Shown here one piece after another: positions 22,690 through 34,900 of a stretch of DNA of 64,000 nt. Numbering within the stretch: the stretch's first letter is position 1; each line of letters starts with the position of its first letter. This DNA is from Ignelater luminosus (taxonomy: Eukaryota > Arthropoda > Insecta > Coleoptera > Elateridae). The stretch spans positions 1-64,000 of the forward strand of contig VTPC01004126.1 of NCBI GenBank assembly GCA_011009095.1, written 5' to 3'. Under the pieces are notes generated by a model. That model did no database searches. It saw only the letters and a program-made list of their open reading frames with translations, and was not told where the DNA came from. The position numbers and the translations under genes are program-made.

Positions 22690-23640
22690 ATTTAGTTCGT
22701 AAACGTCATGGAGTTGAGTAGAGAAAAATTTCGTGCATTAATTTACTACGATTTTAAGTGCGGTTTAGATAAAAAACAATACATGGAACGCCTAACTCTA
22801 GCTTTTGACGAAAAGAAGCCTTCAAGGGCAACCATTTATCGGCGGTTTGCTGAATTTAAACGAGGTCGGAGTTCCTTAATTAACGAACCACGTAAAGCAA
22901 AACTGAAAACTGTAGTCATTTCAAAAAATGTTGCTCTTGTTTAGAGCATGATTGCCGAAGACCCACACTGCACATATAGTACAATCCAGAGGACACTAGG
23001 GATTGGATCCGCAGGAGTTTTAAAAATTTTACATGAGGAACTGTGGATGAAGAAAGTTGTTTGACGCTGGGTACCACACCATTTAACGAACTTCCAAAAG
23101 TCAGAACGTATAAGAATGCCATTTTATAATACTCCAACTCGGCAGAAATCCCGTGTATAGATTCATGAAGATGATCCAACACTGACAACTTCAAAAAAGC
23201 AACGCGCCATGAAAAAAATTATGTACGCCGTCTTCTTTAGAAGTACCGGTTTAGTCAAAGTCATTAAGTTAGAAGAGCAGCGCAGTCACTGCAAACTGGT
23301 ACATTAATAAACGTTTGCCTGAAGGTTTTGAAGGACTTGATGTAAGGGGCCTTTTGTTGCACCATGACAATGCATCTTCGCATTTGGCGCGCGCCACTGT
23401 TGATTATTTGAGGGAAAAAAATATCAGCGTAATTGAACATCCACCTTGTTCACCTGATTTGGCGATGTGTGACTTCTGGCTGTTCTTTTATCTGAAGAAA
23501 CACCTTCGGGGGCGAAAATTTTATTCAGAAGACGAGATGATACAGCAATTCATCAGTATTTTGACAGTATTCCAAAAAATAAATAGCGAGCAGTTTTTGA
23601 TTTGTGGAAAATAAGATTGAATAAATGTATTGAGGTCAAG
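22690..23640 (+). mobile_element. mariner-family transposon relic
   Basis: A broken mariner transposase occupies the plus strand. The ATG at 22708 begins MELSREKFRALIYYDFKCGL, continuing to the HTH-type RATIYRRFAEFKRGRSSL. After a stop at 22942 the frame goes on with MIAEDPHCTYSTIQRTLGIG, and WVPHHLT near 23067 corresponds to the conserved WVPHEL motif. The last piece (23315-23614) carries HHDNASSH and HPPCSPDLAMCDFW with exactly 34 residues between the second and third Asp, the mariner D34D signature. The first catalytic Asp is not identifiable in the mutated middle part. At least three stops or frameshifts make it inactive. I could not find convincing terminal inverted repeats, so the outer limits are those of the coding relic. 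Confidence 0.88.
22708..23614 (+). pseudogene. mariner transposase pseudogene (D34D)
   Basis: About 300 codons long, close to the 345 usual for mariner. It is interrupted after residue 78, by a TGA near 23062 and by TAG/TAA codons around 23158 and 23305. The N-terminal DNA-binding region and the C-terminal catalytic pair (Asp in HHDN, Asp in MCDFW) are well preserved. The C-terminus, GRKFYSEDEMIQQF followed by KINSEQFLICGK, is also mariner-like. Confidence 0.82.
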
Positions 23641-26600
23641 GGGAACTACTTCGAACATTTATAATAAAATATTGTCAAATTTGCACTGGAATCAGAGTGG
23701 CTCTCGTATTTTGAGTAACATGACAGGGGGTTATAGCAGAAGGTTTAGACAACGCAGTAAAAAACAAACAACACAGCGTAAGTAAAGGTCATTGATGATC
23801 AAGATCAAGATGATGTGAGAGGCTTGTTAAAAAATGATCTACAGAAAGCCGCCGTAACTGTTGAAAATCGCGATACCGTCCTAAGAACGTTCCATAATAA
23901 AGTTAGAATGAGTGCAATACGTCCTATTAGCGGTTTCGTTTTAACGCATAACACCTTGAAACTTGCCTTATCTTGCGCGTAATATTTAGACTGGGATTAT
24001 TTAGATTATCTAGATTTTCTCTTACTAGCAACCATCCAGGTGATGCTTTGAAAACGTTTTGCTTAGCATGTTAACAAATTTAGAGGTGACTCATGTAGCA
24101 ACTTTAACTGCCAAAAATTTTTGATGTGATCAGTTCGTAGTCTTGACCATGACTCAATAAAATTTCATTTATAAAATAAAAGTTTTTCGGATTTTGTTGA
24201 GCTCTTGTATACTAAATTATGCTTATAGTCTAGCTTTGGCAGTTCCATAAATGTCTAGTTTGATACAATTCTCGTTCTAGTTTAACTTGCTGTTATTACG
24301 ACTCACTAAAAGGTACTTAAAGTCGTCTATCACATTCCAAGTGTTATCCATCGTGATCCTTTCAATTGTTTTTCTACAATTCTTTTTTCTCATTCCATAC
24401 CCTAAAATGACATTTGTGTATGTGAAATAGCCGTGAATTCCACGTCAAGTTACATTCTTCTTAAATTTTTCTAATATTTTGGATTGGATATTTAAGGAAA
24501 TTTAAATAAAAACAATTTTTGACCGATTCTTTGGTAATTAATTGTAATTCTAACATTAGTTTGTTTCTTGCTGTTTTTAATTTTTTTACATGTTTCTCAA
24601 TTGAAAGTCTTTCAATGTATGTGCATTACTCGACTGTAAGACCACCAGAAAGAACAAAAGCAGTATCTCGGAAGATGTAATTTATGGATTTTTGGAGATT
24701 TCTCAATTATTACTTTAATATCCTAGACGTTATTGATCACATATTCTTTCAATGTTTCCTTATGTCCATACCCAAGGCAGCCAATTACGCCTAATCCGGT
24801 GTATTTAATTATAACGCTTAAATACTACTAGAATCATCTTAAATGATCGTTATGAGTCTTTATAACTAAAGCTTTACTAAAAAGCCCCGATTTTTTTCCA
24901 TGATAAAATACAGTAGCTACAACTGCATCTAATTTGAGCAAAACCTTTCTAATTAAAATGTTATTAGCTGAGTTAACGACTTTAGGTGTTTTATTTCGTC
25001 TTTCTTGTTTGATCTTCCTTATTGAATTCTGGAATTGCTTTGGATACGTTAGCCTTTCTTTTTTTAGCTCCTTCCTGTTTTTTACTGATAGTGCCCTAGT
25101 ACCATTTAAGTTTTATTTCTACTACTGACGTTAATTCTAGAATTGCATGCTGATGCTTTAGTTCAGTTCAATAATTGATAGGAAATATTCTAATTATGCA
25201 GCACGCTTTAATTCTCTTAAAATTGGTCAATCGACAATAAATTTTTCCTGATATGCCAAAAAGCAAGATTCATTTGCCAGGTTAGGTGAATTTTTTCCTA
25301 ATTTCGTATGCAAATAAGGATACTGTAAATTATCACCGATTTAATTAAGAAAAGGAAAAAAATGCTGATTTCAAGTTTTATCATTGCATTAAATATTACC
25401 TCCTACCAATGTAATTTTCTTAATTTTGAGAAGGTCAGAAAACGAGACGGAGAAAGTTAAGTAAATAAAACGAAATCAAATGTAACGCAGATCATTTATA
25501 ATGGTAAATCGGTTCATCAGTTCAATTTGTAATGGTCGTGAAAGTTAAATATCTGCTAAAACATTATCGCGTTGGAAAATGAAGCCTGGGAAGAGCGACC
25601 GTAAAGTTTTATAAGTGCGAACAAAGAGGTCGAAGTCGGACATAAATAAACAGAAGGCATTACGCAATTTGGTTTTTAACTGGAATTAAGTAAACGTAAT
25701 TTAATACGGCCATCGTTCTGCAAAATGTCAGTCCGTTTAATTAAGTTAACAATACTTTTGGCGAAGTTCCGCCCCAAAATGGGGCCATATTTTAAACAAT
25801 ACTTTCTTAGAAATCCGATTCTCTCAGTAAAGTGTATGACTTAATTATAGCTTAGGCCTCATTAGATATTTAGATTAACTTAACACTTCATTAAAAGTCA
25901 GATTTGCTAACTTGATAGAACACGTTTTACATTTTACCCTGGAGGATCCTGTGCAGTGCACATTCTATGGTTTTTATTATTGCATTTAGTTTTTACAACC
26001 TTCCTTCATCTCTCTTTCTCTCGGTTCATAATTTAATATTCATAACCACTGAATGTGTAAATTGCTAGTTGTAACTTTACAATTTTCTAAATATCAAATT
26101 CTCACTCAAGTTTACCGCTCTGTTAATTTTCGCGTAGTAATCAAACTCGTGCTGAATTTCAATATCTCGGACATGCTACTAAAGCTCAGATACCGGAATC
26201 ATACATTCGTTTGCCAATCAACTTCCATTGTTTATGACTGGTATTGCCAGGTCTATTTTGGCATGGAAATAGTCCCTCGTGCAATTTGATTTGCTAGAGG
26301 CAGACATCAGTATGCTAATTTAACTTTGTTCTCGTTTATGGAATAGGATTTTCACGCTAAATCCCAGAGCTTCAATTGAATTTAATGATCTTACAATGTG
26401 ACCGCACAGTCTTTTATCTATTTTAATTAGCGTCTATTTAGAGCTAGATAAACTTCCAACTAGCACGTATTCATGGCAGGTGTTATTAATTTATTGTAAA
26501 AGCAAAAAATAATGCGTTTTGTGACTATTAGTTGTTTCTTTATGAAATATAATTAGTAAGGACGAGAGGTAACGGTAAGAATGGGGATTCATTGAAATTA

Positions 26601-29170
26601 CTTTGTTCGCCTAAGTTTTATTGTTATTACGCGGACTCTATAAAAGGCAAACTTCTTTAAATGGCCGTCGTAAGCTACGAGAGAATGTTCCTAACTTCTT
26701 CAGAACAACCATATTTCATAAACTTTTCGTACTTTGGAGAGCAAATACTTCACAGTTATATCAATAAATAATTATTATACAAGATATACTCTGTCTTAAT
26801 TTTATACTTTCGTGTTAATTAAACTCTTGAAACTTTTTCTTTTGAGATAAACAATAACAATTTTGCTAATTATACTAGTTTGCGGTTCAACTCAGAAAAA
26901 ACTTCGCAATTTCTAGTTCAAGCTGAACGTATAAATCTTCTGGGAAATTATTCTCCAAAAGAAATTCTGTAGGTATGCTTACGCAAATACCTTCGGCTTT
27001 AAAGTATGTGCAGTTAATGTTTATTAAAAACGTCTTTGCTTGTAAATTATATTCCGAATAATTCTCTTTGATTTAGTGCAAGTTCATACATTTCCATTTC
27101 AAATAGCATCCTCTTACCATTATTTCTTTTGGATATTTCTTTTTCCAAGTCTCAATTACAAAAAGAATCTTATTGGAAATGTTTTCCATCTCAATTCCGT
27201 ACAAATAAGATTTACTATCGGAACGTTGTGCACATTTATAAGAAATATGCTACCAACTCTTGTTTGTCCTTAGCTTTACCTTGCTCTCGAATATATGGAA
27301 TCGTATATTGTTACAAGTCTGATTTATTATATTCTCTTTAGTGGAATCTTACACCGTATATAACTCTACATTACTATCTAGGTGAATAGGAGGGACAAAC
27401 CGCTCATTGTTCTCACGTTTATTAAAGCCATTACTCGTGCTAGCAGGCGACTGTGTTGCATCTCATTTGTCACAAGGTCTGGCTTTACTCTGCATTGGCG
27501 TGCACTTTACACGTGCATGTTCACGTGATTCACGTGAAGCACGTTCTCATGGGTCATACTAGAGACACTTAGCATGAAACTATTGTTACTTTTCGCTATT
27601 TTCTTCCCAACAAAAATTTGAATTCCTCCTGCTGCTTAACATGTTACTACAACATTTGTTTCAACTTCCATACTTGCAACACAGAAACTCACCTTTAGTG
27701 GTTTCGTGACCAAGATAGTATGGGACTTTGTGACAGTTCAAAATTATTTTAGAAATTATATTCAAAGCTGGACTCATAACAGTAGAATAACAATATGGTA
27801 GTGTTGTGTCATGCAAATTATTATTATTTCTAAATAAATAATAATTTAGGGCAGATCTTCTCAAAACTTTGATGCCAATTACAAAAGTATCTAAAATATA
27901 TCAGTTGTCGACCACCAAGTTTATTACATAAATAATAAAGGAGCTTACTTAATGGACTTTTAAAAAATTTCGTTTTTATTATGTAGTAAACTATTAAATT
28001 TTAGGCACAGACACAGAATATAATTTTGTGGATGTTTTAAGCTTGCAAACATTCTAATGTCGTCATAAAAAAGTTTTTACGGCGGTAGCTTACATACGTA
28101 TATAGTATACGGCCTGACAAACAAGTCTAATTCGGACTAATTTCTTCTAGTTAGTACCATGTAGTTCTAAAAGTGTAATATGAACAAATTTTGATATTAA
28201 ATGGTTAGTTATAGCAAGTTAGACTCAAAAATCATCTTCTCCGCAGTACTAGAAAGTATTTCTTTTCAATTTAGTTTCAATCGAGAAAGATTTTTTGGTA
28301 AAGATATAAATTCCAGAGCAAAAGCTCAAATTCTTGAAAACTCTCCAGACTTACTGGCGGATCTACTCTTTCTAGGACCTAAAACTAATGCAAGGGAATT
28401 TATTTGACGGTCGGAGAATAATAATACATCGAGAAAAACACTCAGATTATCTTGAGTTACCAGCAAGAAGAAGAAACAAGTAATAGTTTCTTTTGACATT
28501 AAGACAATTATGTTAGAAACCTTCTACCACAACGTTACATAAAACTCTACTTTCAAGAAGAATACTGAAGGCTACTCCTAAAGCATCTTATGCATCAGGG
28601 ACCAAAGAAAAACGTTTTCCAAAAACAAAGGCCAACACTAATTATTTGCATAGCTCCCTTCAAAACCTACTCATTTTTTCATCCACATCAGGCTGAATTT
28701 TGAAAAAATTAATTTATTGATCTTGCAGTCTTGATTTCAAAAGTAACCGTGTGGGAATTTCTTCAGATCTGCTACTTTTATACGAGCTCAGTTGTTATGT
28801 TTCAATTTGTACTATCATTTAAAAAATACGCGACAGGAAAAATGCATTAGTATGCACCGTTGGAAAGTCAAAAAAATTCAAACAAAATCCAAAGAAGTTG
28901 AATAAATGACAAATCAAAGAAAGTCTATACAAAATTTCTTACTTCCTTTAAATATGGGTTTTTGATTAGTTACGAATGAGGTTCAATTTTATGACGTCAA
29001 TGAAAACGCGCATTCTTAAATATTGTTCTTGATACCAAGCTAGAGAAGAGATTATTTATGAAAAACTAGACAGAATGTCAGCTGTTGTAAACAAAGCCAT
29101 AAGTTAGTTTACTGGCGGGAGGTCACAAATGCAGATTGTAGCTACAATTGGCTAAGAGGCAAAAATACGT
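23641..29170. other. Long stretch without a gene; candidate regulatory blocks
   Basis: No exon or transposon was recognised. Two parts stand out from the AT-rich background. One is 25540-25830, with more G+C and a short palindrome GCCCCAAAATGGGGC at 25771-25785. The other is 26540-26720, with a consensus TATAAAAGG at 26639-26647. A cluster of three CACGTG motifs lies at 27510-27536. These are sequence observations only, and no transcript is implied. Confidence 0.35.
27510..27536. promoter_or_regulatory. Cluster of three CACGTG E-boxes
   Basis: CACGTG occurs at 27510-27515, 27522-27527 and 27531-27536, three times in 27 bp in an AT-rich background. CACGTG is the palindromic E-box bound by bHLH factors such as Myc/Max, USF-like and Clock/Cycle proteins. 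Binding here is an inference. The cluster could also be a chance inverted repeat. Confidence 0.35.
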
Positions 29171-29176
29171 TCAAAG

Positions 29177-29509
29177 CTATACAGACAGAAAGTCTTTAAA
29201 GTACCTAATAGATAACACAGAAAGGTTATGCAAAGAGATTTGAGGGTAGAAAAGCAAAAGCAGCTTTAAAATTAAAGAATCAATACTATTTTTATTTATT
29301 TTGTTTTGTATCCCAAAAACGTTTATTAAGATATGTTTGGGAAGACCCTTTTGATGTCGATGGTGTTTTTGTATTTTTCTCCTTTGTTCTACTTCCGCTA
29401 TGGTTTTCATCACATACGATAACAATTGCTTAGGGTTTCCTTTTCTAGTGTATACCTCTTGGTAACGGACAAAACATTGATTAAAATCGTCCAATCTTGA
29501 AGTCGCCAT
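29177..29509 (-). CDS. Unrecognised 110-codon open frame
   Basis: The frame starts ATGGCGACTTCAAG (MATSRLDDFNQCFVRYQEVY) and is fairly basic (KTIAEVEQRRKIQKHHRHQK). I do not recognise a domain. Its first ~85 residues look more protein-like than the AT-rich background frames, while the last part (LLLLFYPQISLHNL...) looks random. It could be the start of a short exon or a relic of an element next to the non-LTR fragment at 29.7 kb, or it could be chance. Confidence 0.2.
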   Translation of the reverse strand: MATSRLDDFNQCFVRYQEVYTRKGNPKQLLSYVMKTIAEVEQRRKIQKHHRHQKGLPKHILINVFGIQNKINKNSIDSLILKLLLLFYPQISLHNLSVLSIRYFKDFLSV

Positions 29510-29714
29510 TCAACCATGTATTTCGACTGTAGACGTTAGTTTTGTTTTTCTGTTTTCTCTTCACTTTGCATTTGAAAGGATGTAGAACTTTTCCGCTTAA
29601 AAATAATTTTCATATAAATACTCTTAGTCTGAATAGGGCTTCTGCTTACCGGGGTCTAAAACTAAAAGTTTCACTAGCTTCATGATAAATTCCGTGCCAG
29701 ATTATTTCTTCTTC

Positions 29715-30975
29715 TTCTCAGTCCTTGTACGTCCAAAACTGAGCACAGCCCTCCCTCTTACTTTTCCAGCTTTCTATCTCCTGTACTTCTACCCACTTTA
29801 GTCCTGTTACTCTTTTTATGTCATCATACCATCGCATGTTTGATATTCGTCTTCCTCTTCTTCCTTCCCAAGGCCTCCATTTAATGATTTTTCTGTTCCA
29901 ATGGTTGTCTTTCAATCTTACGACGTGCCCGGCAAAGTCCCATTTCAAGTATGTTAGTGTCCTCACTATGTCGGTAACTTTGGTTCTCCGTTTGATCCAT
30001 TCTTTTGTTTTTCCGTCTCTTAGGGAATGGATGCGAAGATGAGATAACAGAAGTAGTGTTATTTGGGAGGATAGATTAAGAAGGGCGAAGGAAGCAGTAC
30101 GGTAGAGAAGATCTCTACGGCTCGGTGTGCCTTTCCCCTTAGTAATAAGTAGGTATATAAAATCAGAAGTGAAAGAGGTTGGCGGGACCATTATTGGCCT
30201 GCAGATGCTGGAGGCCGTGACAAGAACCAAACAAATATAATCGGCCGGAGATTGTACTATTATGGGGATAGTAGAGAGCGTAATGTGATTAGATGGGACG
30301 CTCTCTGCGACGTTTTGCGAAATCCAAAGATAAGGATCTCGCTCAATCCAAATTTAAATGTGTCTTAGCGTTCTCCCCAACATGGATCTTTCCATTGCTC
30401 TTTGTGTCGTTTTTAATTTGTTTATTGCTTGTCTTGTCAGTATCCATGTTTGTTTTCCATACGTTATTACGGGTAGTACGCACTGATCAAAGATCTTTGT
30501 TCTAAGAAGTTGCGGAATCTTTTTGTGTTGTAATATATATATATGAAGGTTTTCTAAACGCCACCCAACTTAGTCTCTTTTTTCTGTTGATTTGCATGTC
30601 TTTGTTTTGTTTTGCTAGTTCTATTTGCTGCCCTAGGTATATTTATATTCTTTAACATTTTCTATTGCTTTGCAGTTAATTATGATCTATATTTGTTCGA
30701 GGCTCATTGCTTTTGTTTTTTCCATATTCATTTTTAGACCTATGTTTGTGTCTTGATTCTTTTTCCAATTTCATTAACTTATTTCTTAGATCTTTCTCTC
30801 TATCGGCATACAAGCCTACGTCATCTGCAAATCTCAGATGAGTCAGTCTTTCTCCATTTACATTAATTCCTACTACTTCCCATGCTATTTTCTTAAAAAT
30901 TTTTTCTATTGTTAGAGTAAATAGTTTCGGTGATATCGTGTCTCCCTGTCCTATTCAAGATTTAATCAAAATCCA
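29715..30975 (-). mobile_element. 5'-truncated non-LTR retrotransposon, minus strand
   Basis: Reading the minus strand from 30975, ISPKLFTLTIEKIFKKIAW leads into THLRFADDVGLYAD, with the catalytic FADDV at 30831-30817, and then DREKDLRNKLMKLEKE. The 3' part, at about 30058-29718, reads KEWIKRRTKVTDIVRTLTYL, then KWDFAGHVVRLKDNHWNRKI, WRPWEGRRGRRISNMRWYDD and ESWKSKREGCAQFWT. This is the common C-terminal tail of insect EN/RT elements (W.GHV.R..D.RW, then W.P..GRR..GR...RW.DD). The fingers and palm part upstream of FADD and the whole endonuclease are missing, as expected from 5' truncation during integration. There are several stops and frameshifts. Confidence 0.8.
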
Positions 30976-31162
30976 AAAACTTTCAAGGATTGAGGTTTCT
31001 AAAATTTTCTGTAATTCTCTTCCTTTCTTAATTACATTTAAATTTCTCCTAGTCTCTTTTCTCTTACAATATTAGCTTGTTCCAATTTCCTTTCTTTTCT
31101 AAAGGAAGATAAAGATAAATAGAAATTCTATAGCCATCACTGTTATAGTGCAGTAGACATTA

Positions 31163-31957
31163 CGCCGCACAGTGGTCTGAGCCGAACATTTAGGGGGACA
31201 AAAGTCAAAGAAGCGAGTAGAATGGGTGATGGTTGGAGTATAACGGTAATTTGGGTCTCTGATTACGAATTTGTAAATGCCTGCTTTCAAATTATAAGTG
31301 TAGAGTAAAACAAATAAAATGGCAGAACAAATATGGCGCACATAATTGCAAAATTTATTTTATTTACTCGATAAAAAGCTAGGCAAGTATAGGCAAATGA
31401 AACTTTGCACAATTTATAGATTTCTATGTGTACTTTTAAGTACTGTAGACATTATTCCATAACTAAGTCTTAAAACATATATGATGCAAACAATAATCAA
31501 TAATTATGACTTTATATTAAAACTACACAGTTACTATTCAAAAAACTAAGTATATATGCACAGTTACAGACTTGGTAGGGCCTATCGATGCTATGACTAT
31601 TACTGATGACAAACCAAAACACACTGGAAGCGTTCAGGACAGTTTCGTGTTTTTCGAGTCTTATATTTGATAACAGCGTTAAAGTATTTTATTGGTCGTT
31701 TTATTTTTATCAATTGCAACCTATATCTTGTAATAATATACCTAGGAATAATATATATAACCATATTTATGAACAACTTGTAATTTTTTAATAATTATGT
31801 GCGCCATTTTGGATCCATGCTTTTGAATTTTACAATTTTAACTTCAAATTCTTAATCAGAGACCCGAATAACCTTTTTATGCACCAATCATCACCCATTT
31901 GACTTATGTTTTTGACTTTTGTCCACCTAGATAGTCAGCTCAGACCACTGTGCGCCG
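31163..31957. mobile_element. 795-bp element with ~180-bp terminal inverted repeats
   Basis: The left arm (31163-31345) and right arm (about 31788-31957) are imperfect inverted copies. Shared blocks are CGCACAGTGGTCTGAGC-like ends, GGACAAAAGTCAAA, AATGGGTGATG.TTGG, GGGTCTCTGATTA.GAATTTG and ATGGCGCACATAATT at the inner edge. TTA flanks both sides (31160-31162 and 31958-31960). There is no transposase reading frame in the 440-bp middle, so it is non-autonomous. A 3-bp TTA duplication would suit PIF/Harbinger, but the CAGTGGTC near the end also recalls hAT. The superfamily is left open. Confidence 0.8.
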
Positions 31958-34900
31958 TTAGAATGTAAAATTCTAGCAAATTATAATTAATAGCAAAGTA
32001 ATTCAGAGAAAGAAAAGAAAGAGAAAAGCGTTGGAAACGATCATGTTATTGTTGATTTAGAAAAGAAGAATTTTCATTCTTTAAAATTTGCTGACAAGAG
32101 CGAGATTGCTTTTCTACTGTTTTGAATACTTCGGAATCGTTTAAAGTATGCTATTTTATTATCTTCCAAAGAATTTAATCAGCGTTAGGGACATTAAGTA
32201 CTAGGATATTGCATGCATTTCAAAACGTTATGATCCTATTTCTCTGTTCTTATGTTGAGGTAGCTTAACTATTGAGCTCTGAATTCTAGTGAAGTTAGAA
32301 TTCTAAGTTCCTTGGTTTAACGATTTTAGGATGAAATTTATTTTTGTTTAGATTTACTTTGTTCCGATTTGTTATTAAATTGCGTTGTTTGCTAATTCAT
32401 TTAAACAATTCTTATTAAATACGTGCCATATTAATTTCACTTAGAGCAATTTGATATTTTAATTTACATACTTGAAGTTATACTAAATTTTATATCTGTT
32501 TAATTTTGCAAAGTTCTATTAACTAAATTCAAACATTGAAGTGATAGAAATTGGTTTACATTCAAGATTAATCAATCAAGGTTAAAGAATCTAAATCAAC
32601 TTTTCAAGTTAGCTTACTTTTATTGCTATGATATTTTTTGATTGTTTAATTTGTCTTGGTTACTTATTTTTTTATTTAACTAAATAAATACAAGAAGTGT
32701 GTTTTTCTATTAGTAGATTTTAAATTGATCTGTTACAAAGCTAAAAGTGTTTGATGACAGTTAAGGTAAGAATTGAAAAATCCACCAGGACGTTGTAAAC
32801 CTCAGGAAGGATGTGGGTTGGAATTTTAGTAAGACCAGATGTCTCTTAGGTTTAGATTTAATTATCAGCCTAACCTGACGCTGTATAAATTCATATAAAC
32901 ACAAAATTGATAGATTATTTTGTAAAGATTCCTTATGGAATCTGGCGCTCGATCTGAAATGTACCTTAAATTTCCCTTTTGGTCTAGAAATTAAATTCCT
33001 TAATTCCGTTTATTTCAAAACACATGAACATTTATATCTGAAGACCAAAAGAATTCATGTTCTTAAGTTTATTGATACAGGTACTAGACTAACTTGAAAT
33101 TTTTTTGTTGCAGGGTTTACAAAAATGAAGAACATTAGAAGTAATAAATTTTTTATGGAAATACTAAACGCAACCTTATTTTTATTTTTTTACAAAATAA
33201 GACAGTTACGCTTTACATTTCGGTCTCGTTTTTCTTTTTTTGTGGTGTATTAAAAGCGTTTAAAATATTTTACCATATTTTCTTTTTTACATTTAGGACG
33301 CATAAAAATTCATATTAAATATTAAACAGCTCCAAAAAAAGAAAATTATTCTGAATATTATTTAAATAATATTAAGTGTTAATAACTTCTCTTGCGGATT
33401 TTTTGAAGAATAAATTACAACCATATACACTTTTTAATTTTAAGTGGATATTTTAATATTTATAATAAGAACAACAATTGATTTAGAAAAATTAAAATTT
33501 GATCAAATTGGAGAAGATTTTACAATTCACATTTGCTAACTAGCTACATTTACTAGACCTGGAAAATTAAGGAAATTACAGAAACCGTTTTATGGTATTA
33601 GTTGTAGCAGAAACGCCTTTAACCTGACAAAAATGATCGCTCAGCTTAACATCTTTAAAAACAAGCTTTTGCTTTATACAGTACGCTGTAATCCTTCTAC
33701 TTTTGTTAAGTCCTTCTACAAGGCTCCAAATGACATTCGTGACCAAATGTCGTAAAATGAAATCTTCACGAAAGGATGTTGCGGCTTCAAAAAGTCAGAT
33801 TTCAGTAAACTGAATTATAAAAGCGAGGGTTCTCAAACAGGTTTTGAAATTTTTTTATTAATTCTCAAGGCCATATTGTCATACAAAAGGTCTTAGATTT
33901 TTCGATTTATCCAATTATGTAATTAACACGTCAGTGTTTTTTAATCAGATGCATTTAATTAATTTTTCCCAAATATGCCTTTATCTTTATTAAACTAACA
34001 ACGCTGTCCCTAATAAATTACAAATTAATCTTCACAAAATTATTTTTAATTACTTATTAAAATAGTAACACGGTCGAAAAGGCAGTTACTCGTTAATTTA
34101 TCTAGAATTTCTCATAAAACGATATAACAAGTGATGAAATAGATTATTCTTAATTTTTCCCATTTAATAGGTTGCTAATTTTAATAATAATGTAATACGT
34201 GCTTTATCTATATCTTAAGAAAAAAACAATAAATTTAAAAACGTTTAGGAATCATTTTTCTTTTGGCGCTCTTGTTGTGAATTATCTATTATGGTGACGT
34301 TTGCACTACACGACAGCATTTAACGTTATCGTTCGACTCATCAGCAATGCTGTCAAGTATCTTTACATGATATATTGTCTTGTTTGCTTTTCCATATTTC
34401 CTTGTGTCTTCGATTAGAAGAGTTTTCAACACAGTCCTCAGAATGCAAACATAACTGTCAAATCGCTCTCTAAAAAATTACACCGCGAAAGAGCTTTCTC
34501 CGTAATGGAAATGTACGTCGATTGCAAAACGAAATAATAATCCGAAAGTATATTCAAAGAAAATCATTTAGTTGATGTAAAAGCGCTTTTAAAAGAGAAT
34601 AGTGTTATGGAATGAGGTACGAAGCTATTGTTACAAACTCTTTGATTTTAAAAGCGCCGCCAAACGGGCTTTTTGCTTTTTCTTCTTTCCAACTTGAAGT
34701 TTGTTTAATCCTCTTTGAAAAACCTCAAATTTAATTTAAAAGTGCATTCTCTTCGCAAATATAGTTGTATTTCACTAGATAACGTAATAACCTCGAAAGT
34801 TTTCACTACCGCCTTTACATAAGATTGAAAGAATGAATGAAAGAAAATTTCTCTTACGTGTGTGTAACAATTATTAGGGGGGCAATTCATGCATATCAAT

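Noticed and set aside
23641..23735. Right terminal inverted repeat of the mariner relic (GTGGCTCTCGTATTTTGAGT)
   Set aside because: I could not find a convincing complement upstream of 22700, so no ends were assigned.
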